From Xanthobacter oligotrophicus (GTDB taxonomy: Bacteria; Pseudomonadota; Alphaproteobacteria; Rhizobiales; Xanthobacteraceae): a DNA stretch of 64,000 nt. The notes under the pieces are model-generated. The model was not told the DNA's origin. It did no database searches and saw only the letters and a list, made by a program, of their open reading frames with translations. Location of the stretch: contig NZ_VTTL01000013.1 in assembly GCF_008364685.1 (NCBI RefSeq), positions 62,001 to 126,000 on the forward strand, given 5' to 3'. The translations under genes and the position numbers were made by a program. Positions within the stretch are counted from its first letter, which is position 1; every line of letters begins with the position of its first letter. Shown in pieces: positions 33,229-41,922 of the stretch.

Positions 33229-33993
33229 TTACACCTCGCTCAGAACCGGGAAGCGGGCGGCGAGGGCTGCACGCTCGGCTTCGATCCAGTCCGGCGATCG
33301 TGCCGCGCGCGGCACGTCAAGGCGCACCTCCTCAAGGATATAAGTAGGGCGCGGTGCCAGCAGCACCAGACGGTCGGCGAGCTGCAGCGCCTCGCGCACA
33401 TTGTGCGTCACCATCAATACGCCCATTCGGCCGGCCGCGCCCTTCTGTTCGCGTTCGGCGGCCAGCGTCACGCAGCGCCGCAACTCCACCGCCGCCTGCG
33501 CGTCGAGGGAGACGAAGGGCTCGTCCAGCACCAGGAGATCCGGCTCCACCGCCAGCGCCCGTGCCAGCGACACCCGCCGCGCCAGCCCCAGCGACAGCTC
33601 GCCGGGATAGCGGGCGCGGTGCACCGTCAGGCCGAAGCTCTCCAGCAGGCCGGACAGGTCCATGCCACGCCGCGCCGGCGGCAGGACGATGCGGATGTTC
33701 TCCTCCACCGTCCGCCACGGCAGGAGCCGGGGCTCCTGGAAGGCGATGCCGATGGAAAGCTGCGCCGGATCGGGCGCCAGCGTGCCCTCAAAGTCCCGGT
33801 CGAGGCCGGTGAGAATGCGCAGCGTCGTGGTCTTGCCGCAGCCCGACGGGCCGATGAGGCACACGAATTCCCCGCGCGCGAGGGAAAGGGAGAGCTCGCG
33901 CACCGCCTCCATAGCGACGCCATCGGGCCGCCGGTAGGTCTTCCCCGTGATGCGGGCTTCAAGGAGGCTGGTGGCGGCGCTCACCTGTCGCAC
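33229..33993 (-). CDS. ABC importer ATP-binding protein, SsuB/TauB type
   Basis: 254 aa counted from the GTG at 33993; the GTG at 33984 has a better spaced GAGG and may be the real start. Walker A is GPSGCGKTT, the Q-loop is FQEPRLLPW, the signature region reads LSLGLARRVSLARAL (slightly divergent from LSGGQ) and Walker B is LLVLDEPFVSLD. It belongs to the nitrate/sulfonate/taurine importer ATPases. It pairs with the permease directly upstream (six-base gap) and a Tat-exported binding protein. The position upstream of xoxF and the MBL hydrolase suggests a solute for methanol oxidation. Confidence 0.88.
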   Translation of the reverse strand: MRQVSAATSLLEARITGKTYRRPDGVAMEAVRELSLSLARGEFVCLIGPSGCGKTTTLRILTGLDRDFEGTLAPDPAQLSIGIAFQEPRLLPWRTVEENIRIVLPPARRGMDLSGLLESFGLTVHRARYPGELSLGLARRVSLARALAVEPDLLVLDEPFVSLDAQAAVELRRCVTLAAEREQKGAAGRMGVLMVTHNVREALQLADRLVLLAPRPTYILEEVRLDVPRAARSPDWIEAERAALAARFPVLSEV

Positions 33994-33999
33994 CTCATT

Positions 34000-34770
34000 T
34001 CAGCGGGCCTCAAGGCGCCAGCGCCGGGCATGGGCTTCAAACGGTTGCAGCACGCCGTATTCGATTGTCAGCATCACGGCCATGAAGGCCAGCGAATAGC
34101 CGAGCACGGCGGCCACATCGAACAGCTGGAAATAGACGGAGATGGCATAGCCCACCCCGTTCGGCCGCCCCAGTAATTCCACCACCAGCACAATCTTCCA
34201 CACCAGGGCGAGCCCGGAGCGCGCCGCGCCCGCAAGGTGCGGCTCAAGCTGCGGCAGCACCACATGGCGCATGCGGTCGAGGAAGGACAGGCGGAAGGCA
34301 CCGGCCATCTCGTCCAGCTCCGGCGACAGGGCCCGCGCGCCCTCCCGCAGCAGCACGGCGACGGTGGGGATCTTGTTGAGCGCCACCGCCAGCACCGCCG
34401 CCGTCTCGGTGAGGCCGAGCCAGATGTAGCAGAGCACGGTGATGACGAGGGCCGGCGTGTTCAGCAGCACCACCAGCCAGGTGTCGAGCGCCCGGTCCAG
34501 GCGCCGCATGCGACCGAACGCAACCCCGATCACCGCCCCCACCGCCATGGCCAGCACGAAGGACACCGCCACCCGCGCCAGCGTCACCGCGAGGTTGGAA
34601 AACAGGTCACCCGCCGCTGCCTCCTTCGACAGGAAGGCCAGCACCGCCTCGGGCGTGGGCAATGCGCGGCTGTGGGCAAGGCTTGCCGCCCCCTGCCACA
34701 GCACCAGCAGAGCGAGGAGGGAGCCGACCCGCACCAGGGCGCCGGACCAAGGGAACCTCATGAACCGCAT
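34000..34770 (-). CDS. ABC importer permease, SsuC/TauC type
   Basis: 256 aa with six hydrophobic segments. The EAA-type loop that contacts the ATPase is near FRLSFLDRMRHVVLPQLEPHLAGAARSGLALVWK. The N-terminal half (LASLVLWQGAASLAHSRALPTPEAVLAFL) is typical of BPD-type permeases for nitrate, sulfonates and taurine. ATG at 34770; an ATG three codons in is also possible. Part of the three-gene importer with 6- and 15-base gaps. Confidence 0.88.
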   Translation of the reverse strand: MRFMRFPWSGALVRVGSLLALLVLWQGAASLAHSRALPTPEAVLAFLSKEAAAGDLFSNLAVTLARVAVSFVLAMAVGAVIGVAFGRMRRLDRALDTWLVVLLNTPALVITVLCYIWLGLTETAAVLAVALNKIPTVAVLLREGARALSPELDEMAGAFRLSFLDRMRHVVLPQLEPHLAGAARSGLALVWKIVLVVELLGRPNGVGYAISVYFQLFDVAAVLGYSLAFMAVMLTIEYGVLQPFEAHARRWRLEAR

Positions 34771-34785
34771 CTCATCAAACGCATC

Positions 34786-35817
34786 TCATGGCGCCCCGCG
34801 CTCCGGCGCGAAGAAGAGGCCGGGCGGCAGGGCGGCTGCCGGCCCCACCAGGCGCTCGCCGCCCAGCTTTGCCAGCACCGCATAAAGCTGCGCCGCCGCC
34901 GCTTCGTCCTCCGCCAGCGACAACCGCGGTACGCCGGCGATGAAGCCGGCCTTGAGGGCGGCGAAGGTGGCTTCATCCGGCGCCTGCATCTCCCGCCGCG
35001 CGGCGGCCCAGGCGGCCTCGGTCCGGGCCGGATCATCGCCTGCGAGTGCCGCCTTGGTGGCGCGGGAGGCGCGGGCGAAGGCGGCCACGACGGCGGGATT
35101 GGCGCGGGCGAAGGCGCCGTCGAACACATAGCCCACCAGGGTCGGCTCGCGCGGCACGCCGAAGCCGCGCACCAGCTCCTCCACGCTGATGAGCGGGCGG
35201 AAGCCCTTGGGCGCCAGCCGTGCGCAGAAGGTCCAGTAGAGCAGCGCGGCGTCGAGATTGCCCTGCTCCAGCTCTGCCGCCAGCAGGGGTGGGGCGGCGA
35301 ACACGGGGCGGGCCGCGCTCTGGAGGTCGAGGCCCGCCTGCGCCTGCGCATGGGCCTTCAGCATCAGCCAGCTCTTGTCGAGGGCGCCACCCGCCACCCC
35401 CAGCCGCTTGCCGGCCAAGTCCGCCACGGTCCTGAGGGGCGAATCGGAGCGCACCATCACCGCGCCCTCGGCGGAGGAGAAGGGCAGATAGACGAGGTCG
35501 CGCCCCTCCGCCTTCACCCGCGCGGCCCACAGCAGGTCGGAGAGGATGGCATCCACCGCGCCGGCCTGGAAGGCGATGCGGCCGGCATCATTGGTGGCGA
35601 AGCGCTGCGGGGCGAGGCTGACGCCGTGGGCGGCATCCAGCCCCAGCGCCGTCATGGCGGCGATCTCCCACGCCCCGGTGCCGAACTGCAGCAGGCCGAG
35701 GCGCAGCACGGGAGGACCGCTGGCAGACGGGCCGGCGGCGGCGGGCGGCATCGGGAGCGCGGCGGCACCCGACAGCACGCCCGTGGTGAGCGCGAGCATG
35801 CGGCGGCGGGTCAGCAT
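34786..35817 (-). CDS. ABC importer substrate-binding protein, Tat-exported, SsuA/NMT1-like
   Basis: 343 aa from the ATG at 35817. It opens with a twin-arginine signal (TRRRMLALTTGVLSGAAALPMPPAAA), so it is exported folded, perhaps with a bound ligand. The type 2 binding fold shows LRLGLLQFGTGAWEIAAMTALGLD, VDAILSDLLWAARVKAEG, DLAGKRLGVAGGALDKSW and NLDAALLYWTFCARL. The family binds sulfonates, nitrate or thiamine precursors, but here the gene heads an operon that runs into xoxF and is divergent from a TonB receptor. Uptake of lanthanide-carrier complexes, PQQ or a sulfur compound are all possible; none is shown. Confidence 0.85.
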   Translation of the reverse strand: MLTRRRMLALTTGVLSGAAALPMPPAAAGPSASGPPVLRLGLLQFGTGAWEIAAMTALGLDAAHGVSLAPQRFATNDAGRIAFQAGAVDAILSDLLWAARVKAEGRDLVYLPFSSAEGAVMVRSDSPLRTVADLAGKRLGVAGGALDKSWLMLKAHAQAQAGLDLQSAARPVFAAPPLLAAELEQGNLDAALLYWTFCARLAPKGFRPLISVEELVRGFGVPREPTLVGYVFDGAFARANPAVVAAFARASRATKAALAGDDPARTEAAWAAARREMQAPDEATFAALKAGFIAGVPRLSLAEDEAAAAQLYAVLAKLGGERLVGPAAALPPGLFFAPERGAP

Positions 35818-36161
35818 CCCCTGTCCTCCCTTGTTTCCCACGGGGTGCACGAAACCGCAGGCTTGATTGGAGCGCAGTCTGGAGAAGTTCCAGTTTGCTG
35901 TCCACGACAACCCGACGCGCCACCAATTCTGAGAGAAAAATGAGAGATCATCTACCGTGTTCGCATCTGCACTTGGCCCATGACCGCACAGGCGGCCCAT
36001 CTTTGCACCCGCGGTGTTCTCAAAGATCTCTAAAGATTTGAGGAGATTGACTGAACACCTGAAATCACTATCCTGCCACAATCAAGAGATGGCGGTGATA
36101 CTGCTGCACACTCACCGGAGCGCAGGTTCTGCGTCCGGATAGAAAAGCAGGGGACGGGGCG
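35818..36161. promoter_or_regulatory. Divergent control region between the ABC importer and the TonB receptor
   Basis: 344 bases, no gene. It must contain promoters for both directions. GGTGTTC at 36013-36019 and GAACACC at 36053-36059 form an outer inverted repeat around an inner CTCAAA (36019-36024)/TTTGAG (36037-36042) pair. GGGGACGGGGCG precedes the receptor start. Confidence 0.55.
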
Positions 36162-38636
36162 ATGAGGGCGGAAACTTCCTGGCGGGCCATTGCCGTGGCG
36201 CTCGGCCTTTCGGGAGCCACCCTGCCGGCGATGCTGGTCGTGTCGGGCACGGCGCTGGCCCAGTCGGCATCGACCCAGCCGGCCCCGGCAGCCGGCGGCG
36301 CGATCGAGCTGCCCACGGTGGAGGTGGTCGCCACCACGCCGCTCAGCGGAACCGGCATCGATGCGGACCGGGTGCCCGGCGCGGTCACGACCATCTCGGC
36401 GGAGGAGTTCAACCGGCTGCAGTCCTTCTCCACCATCGACGCCTTGGTCCAGTACACGCCCAGCGCCACCTCCACCGACGTCCAGGGCAACGCCTTCTTC
36501 CAGGATTTCCGCTTCCGCGGCTTCTCGGCCTCGCCGCTGCAGGGCACGCCGCAGGGCATCGCGGTCTACCAGAACGGCATCCGCGTCAACGAGGCGTTCG
36601 GCGACACGGTGAACTGGGACCTCATTCCCGAGGTCGCCATCGACCGCGCCGAGGTGTTCTCCAACAATCCGGCGTTCGGCCTCAACGCGCTCGGCGGCGC
36701 CGTCTCCATCCAGATGAAGAACGGCTTCACCTATCACGGCTTCGAGGGCTCGGTGCAGGGCGGCTCGTTCGGCCAGATCGGCGGCTCGATCCAGTATGGC
36801 GGCGAGAAGGACGGCGTCGGTCTCTACATCGCCGCCGACGGGGTGCGCAACGACGGCTGGCGCAAGCAGTCCCCCTCCGAGCTGGCGCGGTTCTACGGCG
36901 ACCTCGGCTGGAAGGGCGACAAGGGCGAATTGCACCTCATCGCCAGCGGCGCCAGCAATTCCCTGGGCGTGGTGGGCCCCACCCCGGTGGAGATGCTCGC
37001 CGCCGACTACAACTCGGTCTACACGTGGCCGCAGACCACCCAGAACGACATGGGCATGCTGGCCCTCAACGGCCGCTACGACCTCAGCGACACCTGGCAG
37101 CTGCAGAGCAATCTCTACGTCCGCCGCTTCAAGCAGGCCCACGTGGACGGCAACGACGCCGACCTCGAGAACTGCAGCAACAAGTGGAACCCCGGCGTCG
37201 GCAACACCAAGATGTGCCTGGAGGAGGACCAGTTCACCGGTCCCGCCGGCGGCGGCAACCCCCTCTCCAATCCGCAGTATGCCGCCTTCCGCAGCCAGAT
37301 GGTGCTCTACGACCAGGGCGGCAACACCATCCCGTTCAACGAGCTGGGCTCAAACCAGCTCTATGGCGTGATCAACCGCACCTGGACCGACACCACCACC
37401 TATGGCGGCTCTGTGCAGGCGGTGAGCACCGACAAGCTGATCGGCCACGACAATTATTTCGTGGTCGGCGGCAGCGTCGACTACAGCACGGTCAATTTCA
37501 AATCGACCACCGAGCTGGGCATCACCGACATCAACACCCTGGGCGTGGCCGGCACCGGCATCTACCTGCAAAACAAGCCGAATTATTCGCTGCCGGACGA
37601 ATACCAGGTGTTCTACCTGCCGGTGAACCTGGACGCCACCACCACCTATTACGGCCTCTACGCCACCAACGCCTTCGACATGACCGACCGCGCCACCCTG
37701 ACCATGGGCGCGCGCCTCAACATCGCGAAGATCACCATGCAGGACGCCAGCGGCACCAGCCCGCAGCTCAATGGCGACTACACCTTCGCGCGCATCAATC
37801 CCATCATCGGCCTCACCTACAAGATCACGTCCGATGTCACCGCCTACGGCGGCTATTCGGAATCCAACCGCGCCCCGACCCCGCTGGAGCTGAACTGCGC
37901 CGACCCCAACCGGCCGTGCCTGCTGGAGAATTCGCTGGTGGCCGATCCGCCGCTGGAGCAGGTGGTGTCGCACACCTACGAGGCCGGCCTGCGCGGCGCC
38001 AGCAAGCTGTTCGGCGGCAACATGAGCTGGAAGCTTGGCCTCTACCGGGTGGACAGCGACAACGACATCATCGCCCTCGCCAGCGAGCAGACCGGCTACG
38101 GCTATTATACCAACGTGCCCGCCACCCGCCGGCAGGGCTTCGAGGCCGGGCTGCAATACGTCAACGGCCCGTGGAAGCTCTACGCCAACTACGCCTATAT
38201 CGATGCCACCTTCCAGTTCACGGGGACGCTCGCCTCGCCCAACAATCCGCTGGCCACAGACGGCGAGATCTTCGTGACCCCGGGCGATCATATTCCCGCC
38301 ATCCCGGCCCAGACCCTGAAGTTCGGCCTCGACTACATGGTGACGGACAAGTGGAAGGTGGGCGGCGATGTCATCGCCGTGTCGAGCCAGTATTATGCGG
38401 GCGATGAATCCAACATCAACCCGATGCTGCCGGGCTATTGGGTGGCCAATGTGCGCACCAGCTACCAGGTGACGCCCAACATCCAGGTGTTCGGCCTGAT
38501 CAACAATCTCTTCAACCAGAAGTACGCCTCCTACGGCACCTTCTTCGACACCGGCTATCTCGGCCTCAACAACGCCCAGATGCAGACCCCCGGCCAGCCT
38601 TTGTCCGCCTATGCCGGGATGAAGGCGACCTTCTGA
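36162..38636 (+). CDS. TonB-dependent outer-membrane receptor
   Basis: 824 aa. Signal peptide ends near residue 34 (LVVSGTALAQ). A TonB-box-like stretch (IELPTVEVVAT) precedes the plug domain (VPGAVTTISAEEFNRLQSFSTIDALVQYTPS to NPAFGLNALGGAVSIQMKNGF). The 22-strand barrel ends with the family's closing strand (AYAGMKATF). The extracellular side contains several acidic and aromatic loops (HVDGNDADLENCSN). The gene is divergent from an importer upstream of xoxF. By location it resembles the receptor LutH of lanthanide uptake in Methylobacterium; a siderophore, PQQ or copper-chelate receptor cannot be excluded from sequence alone. Confidence 0.92.
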   Translation: MRAETSWRAIAVALGLSGATLPAMLVVSGTALAQSASTQPAPAAGGAIELPTVEVVATTPLSGTGIDADRVPGAVTTISAEEFNRLQSFSTIDALVQYTPSATSTDVQGNAFFQDFRFRGFSASPLQGTPQGIAVYQNGIRVNEAFGDTVNWDLIPEVAIDRAEVFSNNPAFGLNALGGAVSIQMKNGFTYHGFEGSVQGGSFGQIGGSIQYGGEKDGVGLYIAADGVRNDGWRKQSPSELARFYGDLGWKGDKGELHLIASGASNSLGVVGPTPVEMLAADYNSVYTWPQTTQNDMGMLALNGRYDLSDTWQLQSNLYVRRFKQAHVDGNDADLENCSNKWNPGVGNTKMCLEEDQFTGPAGGGNPLSNPQYAAFRSQMVLYDQGGNTIPFNELGSNQLYGVINRTWTDTTTYGGSVQAVSTDKLIGHDNYFVVGGSVDYSTVNFKSTTELGITDINTLGVAGTGIYLQNKPNYSLPDEYQVFYLPVNLDATTTYYGLYATNAFDMTDRATLTMGARLNIAKITMQDASGTSPQLNGDYTFARINPIIGLTYKITSDVTAYGGYSESNRAPTPLELNCADPNRPCLLENSLVADPPLEQVVSHTYEAGLRGASKLFGGNMSWKLGLYRVDSDNDIIALASEQTGYGYYTNVPATRRQGFEAGLQYVNGPWKLYANYAYIDATFQFTGTLASPNNPLATDGEIFVTPGDHIPAIPAQTLKFGLDYMVTDKWKVGGDVIAVSSQYYAGDESNINPMLPGYWVANVRTSYQVTPNIQVFGLINNLFNQKYASYGTFFDTGYLGLNNAQMQTPGQPLSAYAGMKATF

Positions 38637-39001
38637 GGGCGGGTTTGAAGAGGCGGCGGGATGGCCCTTACGGCCCCAGCGGGCGCTTTACCATCGTCAT
38701 GCCCGGCCCTGTGGCGACCATAACGTCGGGAAAGATCCCGGACGCCCCCGTCCCACCCGTGCACCGCAGCATTCCGCGGTGTTTTCCTACTGTTATCGAC
38801 TGTCCGTTTTTTCGCAGTGCAAGGAAAAGGTATCCTGCGGCAAAGACACGCCAAGGATAGCTTCAAACGCCCTTGCGCGGCGCGCGGCGTTGGTTCAAGA
38901 GTCTCACCCATTCGACTGCGTGCGGGGAAACAACCGCCGAGTTCCGGAGCGATCCGGGGCAAAGCCACCCGCTAATGTTTCCCTCGACACGGAGCTGCGC
39001 C
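38637..39001. other. Intergenic region between the TonB receptor and mtdB
   Basis: 365 bases, no gene. Contains a terminator-like hairpin at 38762-38785, a partial palindrome resembling Rhizobiales repeats near 38695 (CGTCATGCCCGGCC), and presumably the promoter of the mtdB-mch group in the AT-richer stretch 38780-38850. Confidence 0.5.
38762..38785 (+). terminator. Putative terminator of the TonB receptor gene
   Basis: CACCGC (38762-38767) and GCGGTG (38776-38781) with loop AGCATTCC, followed by TTTT. It lies about 125 bases after the stop. Confidence 0.55.
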
Positions 39002-39895
39002 ATGGCGGAATCCGCCCCCATTCTCCACATCATCACGCCCCTCAGCCACGTCAGCCCGTTTGACGTGAACATGGCGGTGGATGCTGGCTACACCACCATC
39101 GCCCCCTATTCCCGCGTCGCCCTGAGCGAGGTGCGGGACCTGACGCAGGACATGATGTTCTCCCGCGCGCCCCAGTCGGCGCCGCGCACAGGCCTGTTCA
39201 TCGGCGGCAAGGATGCCGCCCTTGCCCTCGACATGGCGGCGGAGGCGAAGGCCTCCATCTTCCCGCCCTTCGAGATTTCCATCTTTCCCGATCCCGCCGG
39301 CTCCTTCACCACCGCCGCCGCCATGATCGCAAAGGTGGAACAGGCGCTGCTGAAGACCCGGCCCAAGGGCCTGGAAGGTGTCGCCGTGCAGGTCTATGGC
39401 GCCACCGGCGTGGTGGGCTCCATCGCCGCCGTCATCGCGGCGCAGGCGGGGGCGAACGTCACCCTCGTCAGCCATCGCGAGGTCGCCGCGGTGGACGAGA
39501 AGGCGAAGGACCTGAAAGCCCGCTTCGGCGTGGAGCTGGCCACCACCGCCGCCGTGACCGACGACGAGAAGGCGAAGCTGGTCCCCGAGGCGGAAGTGGT
39601 GCTCGCCGCCGGCAAGGCGGGCGTGGAAATCCTCACCGCCGCGCACCTTCAGGCCGCGACCCGGCTGCTTGTGGCGGCCGACGTGAACGCCGTGCCGCCT
39701 GCCGGCATCGCCGGCATCGGCGCCCATGATGCGGCGGCGGTGCTGCCCCACGGCATCGGCATCGGCGCGCTGGCCATCGGCAATCTCAAATACGCCGTGC
39801 AGCACACCCTGCTGAAACAGATGTGCGTTACCGACACCCCGCTGTTCTTCGATCTTCCCGCCATCTTCAAGCTCGCCCGCGAGCTCGACGCGTAG
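39002..39895 (+). CDS. mtdB: NAD(P)-dependent methylene-H4MPT dehydrogenase MtdB
   Basis: 297 aa from the ATG at 39002 behind GGAGCTG. It oxidises methylene-tetrahydromethanopterin to methenyl-H4MPT in the cytoplasm. The N-terminal domain carries the MtdA/MtdB opening (LHIITPLSHVSPFDVNMAVDAGY) and GLFIGGKDAALALDM. The Rossmann part has VYGATGVVGSIAAVIAAQAGANVTLVSH, and the C-terminal part LLVAADVNAVPPAGIAGIGAHDAA. Placement beside mch and the orf5/7/9 genes, rather than the folate genes, supports MtdB over MtdA. Confidence 0.93.
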   Translation: MAESAPILHIITPLSHVSPFDVNMAVDAGYTTIAPYSRVALSEVRDLTQDMMFSRAPQSAPRTGLFIGGKDAALALDMAAEAKASIFPPFEISIFPDPAGSFTTAAAMIAKVEQALLKTRPKGLEGVAVQVYGATGVVGSIAAVIAAQAGANVTLVSHREVAAVDEKAKDLKARFGVELATTAAVTDDEKAKLVPEAEVVLAAGKAGVEILTAAHLQAATRLLVAADVNAVPPAGIAGIGAHDAAAVLPHGIGIGALAIGNLKYAVQHTLLKQMCVTDTPLFFDLPAIFKLARELDA

Positions 39896-39905
39896 GAAGG
39901 CCACC

Positions 39906-39995
39906 ATGCAGATCCGTATGTCCTCCCCCGCCCGGCCCCGCGCCCGCCGCGCGGGGCTTGCCCGCGTTCGCCCGCTCCGGGAGACCCGGCCATGA
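39906..39995 (+). CDS. Possible 29-residue leader peptide upstream of mch
   Basis: A short frame, ATG at 39906 behind AGGAAGG with five-base spacing, encodes [20 protein letters not shown]... and ends with TGA that overlaps the mch ATG (ATGA). The product is very Arg-rich with no known domain. It starts 10 bases after the mtdB stop, so ribosomes could pass from mtdB through it to mch. It may only serve translational coupling, or may not be expressed as a stable peptide. Confidence 0.4.
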   Translation: MQIRMSSPARPRARRAGLARVRPLRETRP

Positions 39996-40984
39996 CGTCA
40001 CCCCTGCCCCTCACCACCGCCGTGGAAGCCGCTCCGCAGATCAGCCTCGCCACCTGCGTGGCGCCGCTGGTGGACGCCCTCATCCGCGATGCCGACGCTT
40101 TGCGCCTCAAGGTGTCGCGCGGCCCCCGCGATGCCCTCATCGTGGATGCCGGCATCACCGCCGCTGGCGGGCTGGAAGCCGGCCGCCGCATTGCCGAGAT
40201 CTGCCTCGGCGGCCTCGGCCGGGTGGCGCTGGTGCCCGCCGGCCGCTTCTCGCCCTGGGACACGCTGGCGAGCGTCTCCACCACCGACCCGGTGCTGGCC
40301 TGCCTCGGCAGCCAGTATGCCGGCTGGAGCCTTGCCGCCGGAGACTTCTTCGCCCTCGGCTCCGGACCCGGCCGCGCCATCGCGGCGGTGGAGACCCTGT
40401 ATGGGGAGCTGGGCTACCGCGATCGGGGCGAGAAGGTTACCCTGGTGCTGGAAACTTCTGTAGTGCCCCCGGTCGAGGTGGTGGACGAGATCGCCGCGCG
40501 CTGCGCCGTGGCGCCGTCCGACATCACCTTGATCCTCACCCCCACCAGCTCGCTCGCCGGCACGGTGCAGATCGTGGCGCGGGTGCTGGAAGTGGCGCTG
40601 CACAAGGCGCACGCCCTGCATTTCCCGCTGGAGCACATCGCCGATGGCATCGGCTCCGCGCCCATCTGCCCGCCCTCCCCGGATTTCCTCACCGCCATGG
40701 GCCGCACCAACGATGCGGTGCTCTATGGCGGCGACGTGCACCTCTTCGTGCACGGACCGGCGGAGGCGGCGAAAGACCTCGCCACGCGGCTGCCCTCGCT
40801 CGCCTCCCGCGACTATGGCCGGCCGTTCGGCGAGATTTTCGCCGGCTATGACTGCGACTTCTACAAGGTGGATCCGCTGCTGTTCTCCCCCGCGCGGGTG
40901 ACGGTGACCGCCATCGACCACGGGGAGAGCTTCACCGCCGGCGGCTTCGATCCCATCCTCATCGCCCGGTCGTTCGGGGGCTGA
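39992..40984 (+). CDS. mch: Methenyl-H4MPT cyclohydrolase
   Basis: 330 aa. Family marks include [74 protein letters not shown] and the conserved [30 protein letters not shown]. It converts methenyl-H4MPT to 5-formyl-H4MPT, between MtdB and the Fhc complex, in the cytoplasm. It starts ATG at 39992 and is followed after one base by the orf5-type ligase gene. Confidence 0.96.
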   Translation: MTSPLPLTTAVEAAPQISLATCVAPLVDALIRDADALRLKVSRGPRDALIVDAGITAAGGLEAGRRIAEICLGGLGRVALVPAGRFSPWDTLASVSTTDPVLACLGSQYAGWSLAAGDFFALGSGPGRAIAAVETLYGELGYRDRGEKVTLVLETSVVPPVEVVDEIAARCAVAPSDITLILTPTSSLAGTVQIVARVLEVALHKAHALHFPLEHIADGIGSAPICPPSPDFLTAMGRTNDAVLYGGDVHLFVHGPAEAAKDLATRLPSLASRDYGRPFGEIFAGYDCDFYKVDPLLFSPARVTVTAIDHGESFTAGGFDPILIARSFGG

Positions 40985-40985
40985 G

Positions 40986-41882
40986 GTGGCGGGCCTCGTC
41001 CTCTTCGCCGAGCGGGTGGATTGGCACACCCGTTCTCTCATGGCCGCCATCAAGGCCCGCGGACACACCGCGCGGGTGATCTCGCTGAAGACCTGCGGCT
41101 TCGCCGTAGGGGAGACCGCCCACGGCCTGCTGCTGCCGGGCTTCGCCGACGATCTGCCGGACGCCTGCTTCGTGCGCTCGGTGCCCGCCGGCACGCTGGA
41201 GCAGGTCACCGCCCGGCTCGGCGTGCTCCACGCCCTGCGCGAGATGGGGGTGCGGGTGATGAACGACGCCCGCGCCATCGAGCGCTGCGTGGACAAGAGC
41301 GCCACCACCTTCCTGCTGGCCCGCGCCGGCCTGCCCACCCCGCGCACCCTGGTGCTGGAAGATCGCGCGGCGGCGCAGATGATCATCGATGCCGCCCCCG
41401 GCGACAGCGTGCTCAAGCCCATGTTCGGCGCCCAGGGCCGCGGCCTCATGCGCCTTGCGCCCAAGGCCCGGCTGCCCGAGGCCGAGGAGGTGGGCGGGGT
41501 CTATTACCTGCAGGATTTCGTTTCCGCGCCGTCCGGCACCGGGCCGTCCGCGACCCACGAGGATTTCCGCGTGTTCGTGGTGGGCGGACGGGCCGAGGCC
41601 GCCATGGCGCGGCGTGGCACGTCCTGGATCACCAATATCCACCAGGGCGCCACCGGTGTGGAAGTGGCCGCCGAGGGCGCGCTGGCCGACCTCGCCGTGC
41701 GCGCGGCGGCGGCGGTGGGGGCGTCCTATGCCGGGGTGGACCTCATCGCCGATGCGGAAGGGCGCCTCACGGTGCTGGAGGTGAATTCCATGCCGGCCTG
41801 GCGCGGCCTTCATGACGCCACCGGCCGTAACATGGCCGAGCCGCTGGCCGCCCACCTCGTCGCCGAGCCGGTGGCGGCGTAG
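40986..41882 (+). CDS. RimK-like ATP-grasp ligase of the H4MPT cluster (orf5 type)
   Basis: 298 aa from the GTG at 40986. ATP-grasp elements include CVDKSATTFLLARAGLPTPRTLVL, VLKPMFGAQGRG (ATP lysine and glycine loop), YYLQDFV, DFRVFVVGG, and the metal-binding end DLIADAEGRLTVLEVNSMPAWRG. RimK relatives add glutamate or similar amino acids to a carboxylate; in methylotrophs the orf5 gene is needed for H4MPT-pathway function, probably in dephospho-H4MPT or methylofuran side-chain synthesis. Exact reaction not assigned. Starts one base after the mch stop. Confidence 0.85.
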   Translation: MAGLVLFAERVDWHTRSLMAAIKARGHTARVISLKTCGFAVGETAHGLLLPGFADDLPDACFVRSVPAGTLEQVTARLGVLHALREMGVRVMNDARAIERCVDKSATTFLLARAGLPTPRTLVLEDRAAAQMIIDAAPGDSVLKPMFGAQGRGLMRLAPKARLPEAEEVGGVYYLQDFVSAPSGTGPSATHEDFRVFVVGGRAEAAMARRGTSWITNIHQGATGVEVAAEGALADLAVRAAAAVGASYAGVDLIADAEGRLTVLEVNSMPAWRGLHDATGRNMAEPLAAHLVAEPVAA

Positions 41883-41922
41883 GCTCGCGACCGGGACCTT
41901 CGGCATTTAAGGAAAACCGCGC

